From: Streptomyces marianii
Lineage (GTDB): Bacteria > Actinomycetota > Actinomycetes > Streptomycetales > Streptomycetaceae
DNA: 64,000 nt
Assembly: GCF_005795905.1 (NCBI RefSeq)
Contig: NZ_VAWE01000001.1
Coordinates: 6,995,001-7,059,000, forward strand
Direction: 5' to 3'
The notes beneath the pieces are model-generated. The model had not been told where the DNA came from and made no database searches. It was given only the letters and a program-made list of their open reading frames with translations. This document shows, piece by piece, positions 49,718 through 60,923 of the stretch (the first letter of the stretch is position 1; each line of letters opens with the position of its first letter). Made by a program: the position numbers and the translations under genes.

Positions 49718-50053
49718 TCCAGCCCGGGAAGGGGCCGTGTATTGGACACTCCCAACCCGTCCCGTCCGAACACCCACCGGCGGGGAGCCGTCGTCCTCCT
49801 TCGCCGAGGTCGTGAAACGCCGCCTTCGTCGGCATTTTCAATGCCGGGCAACAGACTGAACCGCCGACTTGTATGAGGCAGCGGGATAGTCCGGAGCCCC
49901 CATTCAGGCCGGGGCGGTTCATGACAGAGTCGAGTTGAGGGACTTCCTTGGGCTGTGCGCGAGCGCCTGAAGCGAACCGAGCTTGGCGTCGGGCAGGCAC
50001 CCCGGTTGCTCAGGGGCCAGTCGAGATGGCCTTCCCGGAAGGTGGGGGGCACC
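49718..50053. other. non-coding region, possible IS relic
   Basis: About 335 bp without a supported gene. GGGGCGGTTCATGA around 49910-49924 recalls, from memory only, the ends of actinobacterial IS3-type elements. No transposase coding is seen. Confidence 0.35.
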
Positions 50054-50788
50054 TCACCCCGAGGTGCCGTCGATCGTCCCCCGTCCGGACAGGTCGGCGT
50101 GCACGATAGTGGCTGCTGCGGCCGTCAGCACGACGGCGGCGATCGCATGAGCGGTGGAGTACGACCAGGTCAGCGTTACGGCAGCACCTCCTGCGGCCCC
50201 CAGCATGTAGGCGAGGAAGACCAGGGAGAGCAGCCGCACACCACGACGGGCGGCGCGTCCGCGGTCCTGGACAGCACGGGTGATCAAGGCGACCAGGGTG
50301 CTGGTCAGGGTCGTCGTGGACACCCCTTGCAGAGCGACCCGCGCCGCGTAGAGGCTCTGTACTCCCATGGCGGCCGCGATCAGCAGCACGGGCACCTGAT
50401 GGGGAGCGGCGGTGGCTGCGGCGGCCACGAGCAGGGCCGCTTCCACGACGAGCAGGAACCAGCGGCTGGCCGTTAGCGCCCGCCAGGCCCTGCCGAGCCC
50501 CCGAAGGCTCTGGTGGCCGAGCACGGCCGCCAGAAGGACTCCGGCGCAGAATCCGCAGATCGAGGCCAGCGGGCCGCTTGTCTCGCCCACTGCCCGCCCC
50601 AGGTCTGGGTGGTGCAGAGAGCGTTCGGTGAGGCGGGCGGCGAGGAACACGGCATTGCCGGTCTGGTTCGCGACGAAGACCCGGCTGGGCCCCGTGTACG
50701 CGGCGGCGTCCACCCAGCCTGCGACGGCGGTAAGCAGCACCATCAGGCCCTTCAGTGGCCCGACGAGACCGGGACGCTTCCCGAGCAT
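50054..50788 (-). CDS. DUF1275 (YoaK-like) membrane protein
   Basis: 244-residue integral membrane protein with about six helices. Conserved DUF1275 features: GWVDAAAYTGPSRVFVANQTGNAVFLA near the N-terminus and MGVQSLYAARVALQGVSTTTLTSTL in the middle. Function unknown in the family; transport has been suggested. The start (ATG 50788) lies 23 bp after the sulfatase stop, so the two are probably co-transcribed and the protein might move the sulfatase substrate or product; this is inference. Confidence 0.83.
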   Translation of the reverse strand: MLGKRPGLVGPLKGLMVLLTAVAGWVDAAAYTGPSRVFVANQTGNAVFLAARLTERSLHHPDLGRAVGETSGPLASICGFCAGVLLAAVLGHQSLRGLGRAWRALTASRWFLLVVEAALLVAAAATAAPHQVPVLLIAAAMGVQSLYAARVALQGVSTTTLTSTLVALITRAVQDRGRAARRGVRLLSLVFLAYMLGAAGGAAVTLTWSYSTAHAIAAVVLTAAAATIVHADLSGRGTIDGTSG

Positions 50789-50810
50789 GGTGAGAGCGTC
50801 GCCTTGGGGG

Positions 50811-52628
50811 TCAGGGGGTGACGATGTCGAAGTGGGGGTCCGGGGTGTCCAGGAGCCCCAGGAGGCGCCGGAGTGCACCGGGATCGCCCTGGGTGGAAAT
50901 GTCTTCCTGGGCACCGTTGGCGAGTGCGAGGAGTTGGAGTCTGGTCAGGGTGAGGGTGGCGTGTGCGTCGCCGGCGGGCGGATGGCCGGGCGGTGTGCTG
51001 CGGTGGGTGAGGGCGCCGTGGGAGAGCGTCAGGCGCCATGTCTGCTGCTCATCCGTCACCCGCAGGTCCAGCACCAGGTGTTCGTCCCAGGCTCGGGGGC
51101 CGTCGACCCGGACAGCCATGGTGTCGAGAATCTGGTCGACGGTCAGGGCTGTAGCCATCCGGGAGTGGAGGGGGACGGGGGCGGGGCGGCAGATCAGTTC
51201 CAGGGCGCCGGTGAGGTAGATGTTGCGCCAGGTGGCGTTCTCGGCGCCCTGGCCGAGCCGTTCGTAGACGGAGGCAAGGGCTTCCCGCGCTTCGACGCAG
51301 TCCGGCTCGGCGAAGACCGCGTGGTTGAGAAGCGTGGCGGCGAAGCGCAGGTCGCCCTGGGCCGCGTACTCCCGGGCGCGAGCGGTCACCGCGGCGGAAC
51401 CGCCGTAGTCGGCGACGTAGCGGCGGGCCAGATCGACGGGCGGGTGCTCCCACAGATGTGCGGGGTTGCCGTCGTACCAGCCCATGTAGCGCTGGTAGAT
51501 CGCTTTGACGTTGTGGCTCACCGACCCGTAGTAGCCGCGTACGGACCGGATGGCCTCGAGTGACGGTGGCAGCCTGACCTGCTCGGCGATCTCGGTACCG
51601 GTCAGCCCTTTGTTGGTCAGACGTAGCGTCTGGTCGTGTAGATAGGCATACAGGTCCCGTTGGGCCGTGAGGAACTCGGCGATGGCATCGGTCTCCCAGG
51701 TGGGCCAGTGATGGGAGGCGAAGGCGACGTCCGCCTCCGGGGCGAACAGGTGCAGTGCCTCGTCGAGGTAGCGGGCCCAGAGGCGCGCGTCGCGGATCTC
51801 GGCGCCGCGCAGGGTGAGCACGTTGTGCATGGTGTGGGTGGCGTTCTCGGCCATGCACAGCGCGCGCCGCTCCGGCAGGAGGAAGTTCATCTCCGCCGGG
51901 GCCTCGGTGTCCGGCGTGAGCTGGAACACGAGCCTGACGCCGTCGATGACCTCTTCCTGCCCGGTTCGGGTGACGTCACGGGTGGGAGGAATGAAGGTGA
52001 TGGTGCCCTTGGAGACGGCCATACCCAGACCACAGCCGACCTGACCCGTGGGTGACTCGTCCAGCAGAATGCCGTACATGTAGGAGGCGCGACGGGACAT
52101 CGCGGGGCCGGCGTAGACGTTCTCACTGACCAGGTGCTCGGCGAATCCGCTCGGGGCGATCACCGGTACGTCACCGGCGCCGTCGGGTAGTACACCGCCC
52201 GCTCCGCCGCAGTGATCGGTGTGGCTGTGGGTGTAGATCACCGCGGTGACGGGGCGCTCGCCTCGATGAGCGCGATACAGGGCGAGTGCGGCCGCGGCCG
52301 TCTCGGCGGAGATGAGCGGGTCGACGACGATCACACCGTCGGTGCCCTCGATGAGAGTCATGTTCGCCAGGTCGAGATTGCGGACCTGATACACGCCCTC
52401 GGTAACCTCGTAAAGGCCCTGTTTGGCGCAGAGCTGGCTCTGACGCCACAGACCGGGATGCACGGTGTCCGGGCAGTCGGGGGTGTCGAGGAAGGCGTAT
52501 GCGTCGGAGTCCCAGACCACCTGCCCGTCCGCATGGGTGATCCGCGCAGGGGACAGCGCGGCCACGAAGCCGCGGTCGGCCGCGGTGTCGTCAGGGGGCC
52601 ATGGATCGTGGCCGGAGCGTCTCGTCAT
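50811..52628 (-). CDS. alkyl sulfatase (MBL-fold, full length)
   Basis: 605-residue SdsA/BDS1-like alkyl sulfatase that hydrolyses an alkyl sulfate to alcohol plus sulfate using two zinc ions. The MBL domain has HSHTDH (His134-His139) and ENATHTMHNVL; the dimerisation domain includes YQRYMGWYDGNPAHLW; the SCP2-like C-terminal domain (about 480-605) binds the alkyl chain. No clear signal peptide is seen, unlike secreted Pseudomonas forms. Codon use is GC-rich. On the same island as the ADH-BVMO-esterase genes, it could supply their alcohol. Confidence 0.92.
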   Translation of the reverse strand: MTRRSGHDPWPPDDTAADRGFVAALSPARITHADGQVVWDSDAYAFLDTPDCPDTVHPGLWRQSQLCAKQGLYEVTEGVYQVRNLDLANMTLIEGTDGVIVVDPLISAETAAAALALYRAHRGERPVTAVIYTHSHTDHCGGAGGVLPDGAGDVPVIAPSGFAEHLVSENVYAGPAMSRRASYMYGILLDESPTGQVGCGLGMAVSKGTITFIPPTRDVTRTGQEEVIDGVRLVFQLTPDTEAPAEMNFLLPERRALCMAENATHTMHNVLTLRGAEIRDARLWARYLDEALHLFAPEADVAFASHHWPTWETDAIAEFLTAQRDLYAYLHDQTLRLTNKGLTGTEIAEQVRLPPSLEAIRSVRGYYGSVSHNVKAIYQRYMGWYDGNPAHLWEHPPVDLARRYVADYGGSAAVTARAREYAAQGDLRFAATLLNHAVFAEPDCVEAREALASVYERLGQGAENATWRNIYLTGALELICRPAPVPLHSRMATALTVDQILDTMAVRVDGPRAWDEHLVLDLRVTDEQQTWRLTLSHGALTHRSTPPGHPPAGDAHATLTLTRLQLLALANGAQEDISTQGDPGALRRLLGLLDTPDPHFDIVTP

Positions 52629-52975
52629 GCCCGCATGCTAGGGATGTGGCCCGGCCGCAGGACGTTGGCACGAGAGGGGTGGATATGGGTTCACCCGTCT
52701 CACCCGCAGTCAGCACACTCCTCGCCGGGTCCTGCGGGTCGGTGAGCCAGTGGACGACGTCGGCGTCGGTCATCCAGATCGCCTGCGTTTCGTGGGCGTC
52801 GCCGTGCTGGACGACGTGGACGCGGCCCTGCGGGGACCGGCGCTGCTTGGGAGCGGGGCCGACTATCGGGGCCAGGCGCCGCCTGCGCCGGATCACCCGG
52901 CAAGCCAACGCGCTCGGCCTGACCGTCCGCTTCGAACCCATCGAAGCGGCGTGACACCGGCCGCCCGGACTCAGT
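52629..52975. other. degenerate region with transposase-like scraps
   Basis: About 345 bp with no intact gene. Fragments such as RRLRRITRQANALGL near 52887-52930 recall C-terminal ends of transposases but are too short to assign. Confidence 0.35.
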
Positions 52976-53348
52976 CAGGCTGCGAACGGCAGATACGGCC
53001 GCAGCCTGACGCTCTTGTCCCGAGAGCAACAGCAGGTCCTCGAACAGCGACACATCGAGCAGCGGACCGAGGACTGGAAGGCCCGCTACGACGTCCGGGC
53101 AGGCGTCGAGGGCACCATCTCCCAAGCCGTCCGCCGCACCGGCCTGCCCAAGACCCACCTCGGCAACGTTCTGGCCGTCACCGCGATCAACCTCATCCGA
53201 CTCGATGCCTGGCTGACCGGAACACCACTCGGCGAGACCCGCATCTCACACCTCACCCGACTCGAACTCGCCGCCTAACGACAAGGCCATGCCCGGTTTG
53301 CAGGTTTCCCAACGGAGTCCTGAACGCCGGGGCTTTCCGCAAGAGTCC
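52976..53348 (+). mobile_element. IS1182-family 3' remnant
   Basis: About 100 codons of transposase C-terminus ending at 53278: SLTLLSREQQQVLEQRH, RYDVRAGVEGTISQAVRRTG, HLGNVLAVTAINLIRLDAWL. This is the conserved end of IS1182 DDE transposases. The element end is probably TTCCGCAAGAGTCCC at 53334-53348, since the coding sequence of the broken oxidase gene resumes right after it. The 5' part is missing. Confidence 0.8.
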
Positions 53349-53483
<135 letters not shown>

Positions 53484-53508
<25 letters not shown>

Positions 53509-55016
53509 GCCCGGATTATGGCCCGGACGCGCCGTCGGCGCAGAGGTGCGCCGCCGCCGGCCGGACGTGCCCGGTCCGCGCCCGTCCCCGGAGCCGTCCC
53601 CGCTTCCCCGTCCGCCCCCTTCTCCCCGTCAGTCCGGGGCCGTTCGGTGAGTCCCGCCCGCCACCGCAGGCGCAGCAGCACGTACTCGCTGAACAGATGC
53701 GTGCAGCGGTTCAGCAGCGCGTCCAGTTCGGCGGGGTCGTGGTGTCCTCCCACCGGCGGTTCCCACTGCTGGATCGCGGGCGCCGCCAGCGCCCTGAGCG
53801 ACGGGTCCCGGTCGTCCAGGAGGGCGACCGCGGCGCGCAGTTCCGCGACCCCGCCCCGGGCGCGCAGCAGACGGAAGGCCGTCCGCCGGGTGTGGGCGGG
53901 GCTCCGGCGCGCGGTGAGCCGGGGCAGGAGCCAGTCCTCCGGGAGCCGGTCGGCCCAGGGGAGGAGCGCGGTCGCGGCCTCCCGGGCGACGGCGGGCGCG
54001 GGGTCGTCGAGCAGCGGCCGCAGCCGCTCCACGTCGGTCCTGCCGAGCAGACGGAGACCGGCGACGGCTCGGGCCCGTACGGACGGCACGGGATGGGCGG
54101 TCAGCGGCCACAGCAGTCGGGCGTCCCGGGGCTCGCCGCACTCGGCGAGTCCGAGCGGCGCCCAGGCCGGTATGCCGCGGTCGGCCGGGTCGGCGCACAG
54201 GGCGCGGTAGACGGGGAGCGGTTCGGCTCCACCCTGCCGCAGCACATAGCGGGCGCAGGCCCGTACCAGCCCCGAGCGGTCGGTGAGGTACGGACGGGCG
54301 TCGTCGTGGCGTCCGGCCCGGCGCAGCGCCGTCACCCCGGCGGACCGCGCATCGGGGTGCCGTGACCGCAGCAGCGGGACGAGCACGTCGTCGCCGGTGG
54401 GGCCGAGCGCGAGTGCGGCCTCGGCGCACAGGCGCCGCACCACGGCGTCGTCGTCGGCCCCGGCGGTGAGGGCCAGGCGCGCGGCGGGGAGGAGCCCGCG
54501 CTCCACGGCCAGGCCGTGGGCGAACCGGCGGGTGGCGCGATCCGGCGCGGCCAGCAGGGGTTCGAGGGCGCCGGGCCGGGCGGACCGCAGGAGAGCGGCC
54601 ACCGCCTCGCGCGCGAAGCCGCCGCGCTCGCGGCGCGCCCCGCGCAGGGCGAGCGCTGTCAGCGGCACCAGTGCTTCCGGCTCCGCCCCGGCCAGCAGCG
54701 CGGGAAGCAGCTCCCGGGCCCGCGCCCGGACCGGAGCGGCCCAGTCCGCGGTCCGGATCACAAGCAGCGGCAGCAGCTCCGGGCGACCGGCGACCCGCTC
54801 CAGAGCCGCTTCCCGGACCCTCCCGTCGCGGTGGCACAGCGCCAGTGCGGGCACGCGGGCGCGGTCCCGGGACCGGCTCTCGGGTGCGGTCGGCCGTACG
54901 AGGCGGGCCTCCGCGTCGAACTCCAGCCAGGCGTCCGGGTCCGTCGCCCCGAGCGCCTCGTGGAGCCCCATCCCCTGCATGAGCCGCTCGACGGCCGTGT
55001 CCCCCCTGGTCAGCAT
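53484..55016 (-). CDS. HEAT-repeat protein
   Basis: 510-residue soluble protein made of helical HEAT-type repeats (for example [61 protein letters not shown]), forming a superhelix for protein binding. No catalytic motif. The last 50 residues are Gly/Arg-rich. Start ATG 55016 ([17 protein letters not shown]) is divergent from argG, about 118 bp away. A much longer open frame upstream is the antisense of argG and argH. Role unknown. Confidence 0.78.
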
Positions 55017-55068
55017 GGGGGTGAGGGTATGCGGCGGGGTGACCGGCGGCCACCGGATTTCCTGCGCG

Positions 55069-55116
55069 TTGACAAAACATACGGAGGACTGCATAGTTAT
55101 ACCCATCACCGCATGC
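55069..55116 (+). promoter_or_regulatory. argG promoter with candidate ARG box
   Basis: TTGACA (55069-55074), 17 bp, CATAGT (55092-55097). TGCATAGTTATACC overlaps the -10 and GCATGC lies at 55111-55116, matching the AT-rich style of the argC boxes. Likely ArgR control. Confidence 0.65.
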
Positions 55117-55133
55117 ACCGTAAGGAGAAACCC

Positions 55134-56327
55134 GTGACCGAGCGCGTCGTACTCGCCTACTCGGGCGGTCTGGACACCTCCGTCGCCATCGGCTGGATCG
55201 CCGAGGAGACGGGCGCCGAGGTCATCGCCGTTGCCGTGGACGTCGGCCAGGGCGGCGAGGACCTGGACGTCATCCGCAAGCGCGCGCTCGCCTGCGGTGC
55301 CGTCGAGGCCGAGGTCGCGGACGCCAAGGACGAGTTCGCCGAGGAGTACTGCCTCCCGGCGATCAAGGCCAACGCCCTCTACATGGACCGCTATCCGCTG
55401 GTCTCCGCCCTCTCCCGGCCGACGATCGTCAAGCACCTCGTGGCCGCCGCGAAGAAGCACGGCGCCTCGATCGTGGCCCACGGCTGCACCGGCAAGGGCA
55501 ACGACCAGGTGCGGTTCGAGGCGGGTATCGCCTCCCTCGCGCCCGACCTGAAGTGCATCGCGCCGGTCCGTGACTACGCGATGACCCGGGACAAGGCCAT
55601 CGCGTTCTGCGAGGCGAAGCAGCTCCCGATCGCCACCACCAAGAAGTCGCCCTACTCGATCGACCAGAACGTCTTCGGGCGCGCCGTCGAGACCGGCTTC
55701 CTGGAGGACATCTGGAACGGGCCGATCGAGGACATCTACGAGTACACCTCCAACCCGGCCGAGGTCCGCGAGGCCGACGAGGTGATCATCTCCTTCAAGG
55801 AGGGCGTGCCGGTCGCCCTCGACGGCAAGCCCGTCACGGTCCTGCAGGCGATCCAGCAGCTCAACGAGCGGGCCGGCGCCCAGGGCATCGGCCGGATCGA
55901 CATGGTCGAGGACCGGCTCGTCGGCATCAAGTCCCGTGAGGTGTACGAGGCCCCGGGCGCGATCGCGCTGATCACCGCCCACCAGGAGCTGGAGAACGTC
56001 ACCGTCGAGCGCGAGCTGGCCCGGTACAAGCGGCAGGTCGAGCAGCGCTGGGGCGAGCTCGTCTACGACGGCCTGTGGTTCTCCCCCCTCAAGCGGGCCC
56101 TGGAGGGCTTCGTCGACGAGGCCAACCAGCACGTCACCGGCGACATCCGGATGACCCTGCACGGCGGCCGCGCCGTCGTCACCGGCCGGCGGTCGGAGCA
56201 GTCGCTGTACGACTTCAATCTCGCGACGTATGACACGGGCGACACGTTCGACCAGTCGAAGGCCCAGGGCTTCATCGACATCTTCGGTCTCTCGTCGAAG
56301 ATCGCCGCGAAGCGCGACCTCGCCTGA
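55134..56327 (+). CDS. argG: argininosuccinate synthase
   Basis: 397-residue ATP-dependent enzyme joining citrulline and aspartate. Motifs: [14 protein letters not shown] (ATP loop), [14 protein letters not shown] (aspartate/ATP), [13 protein letters not shown]. Normal length. GTG 55134 has AAGGAG 6 nt upstream; the frame continues upstream only through the promoter region. It is followed by argH after 135 bp and together they complete arginine synthesis from citrulline. Confidence 0.97.
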   Translation: MTERVVLAYSGGLDTSVAIGWIAEETGAEVIAVAVDVGQGGEDLDVIRKRALACGAVEAEVADAKDEFAEEYCLPAIKANALYMDRYPLVSALSRPTIVKHLVAAAKKHGASIVAHGCTGKGNDQVRFEAGIASLAPDLKCIAPVRDYAMTRDKAIAFCEAKQLPIATTKKSPYSIDQNVFGRAVETGFLEDIWNGPIEDIYEYTSNPAEVREADEVIISFKEGVPVALDGKPVTVLQAIQQLNERAGAQGIGRIDMVEDRLVGIKSREVYEAPGAIALITAHQELENVTVERELARYKRQVEQRWGELVYDGLWFSPLKRALEGFVDEANQHVTGDIRMTLHGGRAVVTGRRSEQSLYDFNLATYDTGDTFDQSKAQGFIDIFGLSSKIAAKRDLA

Positions 56328-56360
56328 TTCCCTGGGGCCACCGCCTTCCGCGGGTGCACC

Positions 56361-56422
56361 GCCGCCTCCCCTCCCGTCCGTCGGGGCCCGGGCCCGCCGA
56401 GGGCCGGGAGCAGGGAGGCGGC
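56361..56422 (+). repeat. inverted repeat between argG and argH
   Basis: GCCGCCTCCC (56361-56370) pairs with GGGAGGCGGC (56413-56422) around a 42-nt GC-rich centre. It may reduce argH expression or stabilise the argG mRNA end. Confidence 0.5.
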
Positions 56423-56450
56423 CGCACATCCGAAGTCCGGCAATTCTTGA

Positions 56451-57890
<1,440 letters not shown>

Positions 57891-57980
57891 CCGTCACGGC
57901 GCCGCCTCGCCCCCGCCGGAGCCGCCACCCACGGTGCCCGGCGGCTCGCGGTGCTCCCCGCGATCAAGCACCACCACAGT

Positions 57981-58487
57981 TCACAGCGCCGCCGCCCAGT
58001 CCGCGAGCGTGTCGAAGTCCGGCCGGACCAGTCCGATCCGGTGGTCGACGTGCAGCAGCAGGGCGGCGGCGAGGTGGTTCCGGTCGACGTACTCACGGTC
58101 CAGATCCGTGATCTCGTCGTCGATCCAGGCGAACGGCCGCCCGGCCGCGTACTCCAGCACGTACTGCGTCTTCCAGAACGTCCCCCGCGGTGAGGCGCCG
58201 TGCATCACGGGCCAGTCGACGAACGGCAGCTCGGGCAGCCCCAGTTGCGGTCCCACCCAGACGTTGGCGTCGCCCTTCCACGTGGTCGCCCAGACCAGTT
58301 CGTACCGGTCCCCGAGCGCCAGCAGTTCCTCGCCGTGACCCGGGTTGAGCCAGACCCGCAGGGGCTTGTCGTGCGCCCAGCCGCCCGGCCGCATCCGGTG
58401 CGTCGTGTACCCGTCGGGGCGGTGCTGCGGCTTACCGCCGTACGGATTGAGCGGGCCGTCGATGTCGATCAGCAGGAGCGGCTTCAT
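57981..58487 (-). CDS. HAD-like hydrolase-fold protein
   Basis: 168-residue protein with HAD-type motifs: LLLIDIDGPLNPYG (Asp8-x-Asp10, motif I), VWATTW (motif II Thr) and WIDDEITDLD (motif IV). A lysine motif III is less clear. Probably a small phosphatase or nucleotidase; substrate unknown. Start ATG 58487; it is convergent with argH and divergent from the tetR gene whose operator lies 45 bp away. Confidence 0.72.
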   Translation of the reverse strand: MKPLLLIDIDGPLNPYGGKPQHRPDGYTTHRMRPGGWAHDKPLRVWLNPGHGEELLALGDRYELVWATTWKGDANVWVGPQLGLPELPFVDWPVMHGASPRGTFWKTQYVLEYAAGRPFAWIDDEITDLDREYVDRNHLAAALLLHVDHRIGLVRPDFDTLADWAAAL

Positions 58488-58531
58488 GGGCTCAGCATCC
58501 CTTTCCACCTCTGTATGAGGCATCGATTTAT

Positions 58532-58557
58532 CGAATGAGACATTGATGTCTCATTCG
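58532..58557. promoter_or_regulatory. 26-bp TetR operator palindrome
   Basis: CGAATGAGACAT (58532-58543), TG, ATGTCTCATTCG (58546-58557): perfect 12-bp arms. A further GTCTCAT half-site lies at 58568-58574 and a TATGAGGCAT at 58514-58523. Located just upstream of the tetR-MFS pair. Confidence 0.8.
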
Positions 58558-58572
58558 GTGTATGGTTGTCTC

Positions 58573-59124
58573 ATGGCCATGGATCGTGAACAGGTGCTGC
58601 GCGCCGCCGCCGCCCTCCTCGCCCGCAAGTCGACCGCGACGATGGACGAGGTCGCCCGCGCGGCGGGTGTCGGCCGCGCCACCCTGCACCGGCACTTCGC
58701 CGGGCGGGACGCGCTGGTGAAGGCGCTCGAAGCCTTCGGTATCGAGGAGTTCGAGGCGGCCGTCGACCGCGCCGCGCTCGAGGACGGTCCCGCCGGCGAC
58801 GCGCTGCGCCGGCTGATCGCCGAGATGGAGCCCGCGGCGGATCTCTTCGCGTTCCTGGTCACCGAGAACCAGCTGTTCGAGGGCGACCAGGTCGACGAGG
58901 GCTGGGCCCGGCTCGACGCCCGGGTCGGCGCCCTGTTCCGGCGGGGCCAGGAACAGGGCGAGTTCCGGATCGACCTCCCGCCCATCTGGCTCACCGAGGC
59001 CCTTTACGGCCTCATCAGCACCTGCGCCTGGGCCGCCATGGACGGCCGGGTCGCCAAGAACGACTTCCAGTACATGATCGCCGAGCTGCTGCTCGGCGGA
59101 GCACGACGGAGTGTGGAGAAATGA
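58573..59124 (+). CDS. TetR-family regulator of the adjacent MFS pump
   Basis: 183-residue repressor with HTH TMDEVARAAGVGRATLHRHF and a helical ligand domain. Start ATG 58573 (or 58579). It is preceded by a perfect 26-bp palindrome and coupled to the MFS gene (ATGA overlap), the usual pattern for a drug-sensing repressor controlling its own operon. Confidence 0.9.
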   Translation: MAMDREQVLRAAAALLARKSTATMDEVARAAGVGRATLHRHFAGRDALVKALEAFGIEEFEAAVDRAALEDGPAGDALRRLIAEMEPAADLFAFLVTENQLFEGDQVDEGWARLDARVGALFRRGQEQGEFRIDLPPIWLTEALYGLISTCAWAAMDGRVAKNDFQYMIAELLLGGARRSVEK

Positions 59125-60668
59125 CCAGCAGTACCGTCCAGCGCGTGAGCGGGGCGGACGAGACCCCGTACCGCCCCGGACGATGGCTGGCCCTGGCGGT
59201 GCTGGTCCTGGCCGTCCTGCTGGTGGCCGTGGACGCCACCGTGCTCGGCCTCGCGACGCCCTTCCTCAGCGAGGACCTCAAGCCCACCGGCACCCAGCTG
59301 CTGTGGATCGGTGACGTCTACTCGTTCGTCATCGCGGGCCTGCTCGTCTCCATGGGCAGCCTCGGTGACCGGATCGGCCGCAAGAAGCTGCTGCTGACCG
59401 GTGCCGTCGCCTTCGGTGCCGTGTCCGTGCTCAACGCCTACGCCACCACGCCCGAGACGATGATCCTCGCCCGGGCCCTGCTGGGCGTCGCCGGCGCCAC
59501 GCTGATGCCGGCCACACTGGCGCTGATCCGCAACATCTTCCACGACCCGCGCGAACGCAGCATCGCCATCGGCATCTGGGGCGCCATGGCCTCGGCCGGT
59601 GCCGCCGTCGGACCGGTCGTCGGCGGCTTCCTGCTGGAGCACTTCTGGTGGGGCTCCGTCTTCCTCATCAACCTGCCCGTGATGGCCGTCCTGGTCCTCG
59701 TCGGCATCAAGCTGTTGCCCGAGTCGAAGAACCCGGTCGCCGGCCCCTGGGACCTGATCAGCGTCGCCCTGTCGCTGATAGGCATGGTCGGCGTCGTCTA
59801 CGCGATCAAGGAGGCCGCGAGCCACGGAGTGGGCTGGGAGTCCGGCGCCTCCGCGCTCATCGGTGCCGCCGCGCTGTACGGATTCGTCCGCAGGCAGTTC
59901 ACCCTGCCGTCGCCACTGCTCGACATGCGGCTGTTCCGCCACCGCGGCTTCTCCGGTGCGGTGCTCGCCGACCTGCTGACCATCCTGGGCCTGTCGGGAC
60001 TGGTCTTCTTCCTCTCCCAGTTCCTCCAACTGGTCCAGGAGCGGCCGCCGCTGGAGGCCGGGCTGGCGGAACTGCCCGCCGCGATCGGCGCGGTGGCGAC
60101 CGGACTCGTCGCCGGCCGTTTCGCCCGGCGGTTCTCCGTCCGGTCCGTCGTGGCCGGGGGACTCGCCGCCGTGGGCGTCGCGCTCGCGGTGCTGACCGTC
60201 ATCGGCAGCTCCACGGGCTATCCGCTGCTCGGCGCGGCCCTGCTCGTCGTCGGTGTCGGCGCCGGCTTCTCGTTCACCGTCACGGCCGACGTCATCCTCT
60301 CCAGCGTGCCGAAGGAGCAGGCCGGCTCGGCATCGGCCGTGTCCGAGACGGCGTACGAACTCGGTGCGGCACTCGGCATCGCGCTGCTCGGTTCGATCGT
60401 GACCGGTGTGTACCGGGACTTCGCGACACCGGCCGGGGTTCCGGCGGACGTGGCGTCCGCCGCCCATGAGTCGCTGGGCGGGGCGGTGGAGGCCGCGGCC
60501 GTCCTGCCGGCCCACCAGCAGGCCGAACTGGTCGGCGCGGCACAGGAGGCGTTCGTCGAGGGGCTGCGGCTCGCGTCGGGCGCGGGCGCCGCCGTGCTGC
60601 TGGCCACTGCGGTGGCGGCCTGGTTCCTCATGCGCGGCCAGAAGCTGGCGGACGGCGTCGAGCACTGA
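59121..60668 (+). CDS. MFS transporter, DHA2 (14-TMS) drug efflux type
   Basis: 515-residue proton-coupled exporter with about 14 helices. Motif A SLGDRIGRKKLLLTG after helix 2, acidic VAVDATVLGLATPFL in helix 1 (motif D1-like) and the antiporter motif C region GAMASAGAAVGPVVGG. Similar proteins export antiseptics, dyes or antibiotics (EmrB/QacA type). The start overlaps the tetR stop. A 27-bp hairpin terminates the unit. Confidence 0.93.
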   Translation: MTSSTVQRVSGADETPYRPGRWLALAVLVLAVLLVAVDATVLGLATPFLSEDLKPTGTQLLWIGDVYSFVIAGLLVSMGSLGDRIGRKKLLLTGAVAFGAVSVLNAYATTPETMILARALLGVAGATLMPATLALIRNIFHDPRERSIAIGIWGAMASAGAAVGPVVGGFLLEHFWWGSVFLINLPVMAVLVLVGIKLLPESKNPVAGPWDLISVALSLIGMVGVVYAIKEAASHGVGWESGASALIGAAALYGFVRRQFTLPSPLLDMRLFRHRGFSGAVLADLLTILGLSGLVFFLSQFLQLVQERPPLEAGLAELPAAIGAVATGLVAGRFARRFSVRSVVAGGLAAVGVALAVLTVIGSSTGYPLLGAALLVVGVGAGFSFTVTADVILSSVPKEQAGSASAVSETAYELGAALGIALLGSIVTGVYRDFATPAGVPADVASAAHESLGGAVEAAAVLPAHQQAELVGAAQEAFVEGLRLASGAGAAVLLATAVAAWFLMRGQKLADGVEH

Positions 60669-60728
60669 CGCCCGGGTGCGCCGGCTCCTCCGGTGCCGGG
60701 GCCGCAACCCCGCGCACGGGAAGGGTCT

Positions 60729-60785
60729 CCCCGCACATGACGCCGCCCCCGCACGCGACGTGCGGGGGCGGCGTCATGTGCGGGG
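60729..60785. terminator. 27-bp perfect hairpin, bidirectional terminator
   Basis: 60729-60755 is exactly complementary to 60759-60785 with a CGA loop. It lies between the MFS gene and the convergent acyltransferase gene, so it can end both transcripts. Confidence 0.88.
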
Positions 60786-60923
60786 GCGGGCCGGGCCGGT
60801 GCCTGGAGGCGGTCACGCCGACCCGGTGCCGTCGACCCGCGTGCCGCTCCCGTGCGAGGTTCCGGCCGGGGTCCAGGACTCGGCCCCGTGGGGCGGCCGG
60901 ACGAAGCCGGCCGAACGGAAGGC

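Noticed and set aside
49718..50053. Group II intron or IS end
   Set aside because: Some motifs recall IS3-type ends, but no domain V fold, transposase or paired terminus could be shown; kept only as a low-confidence region note.
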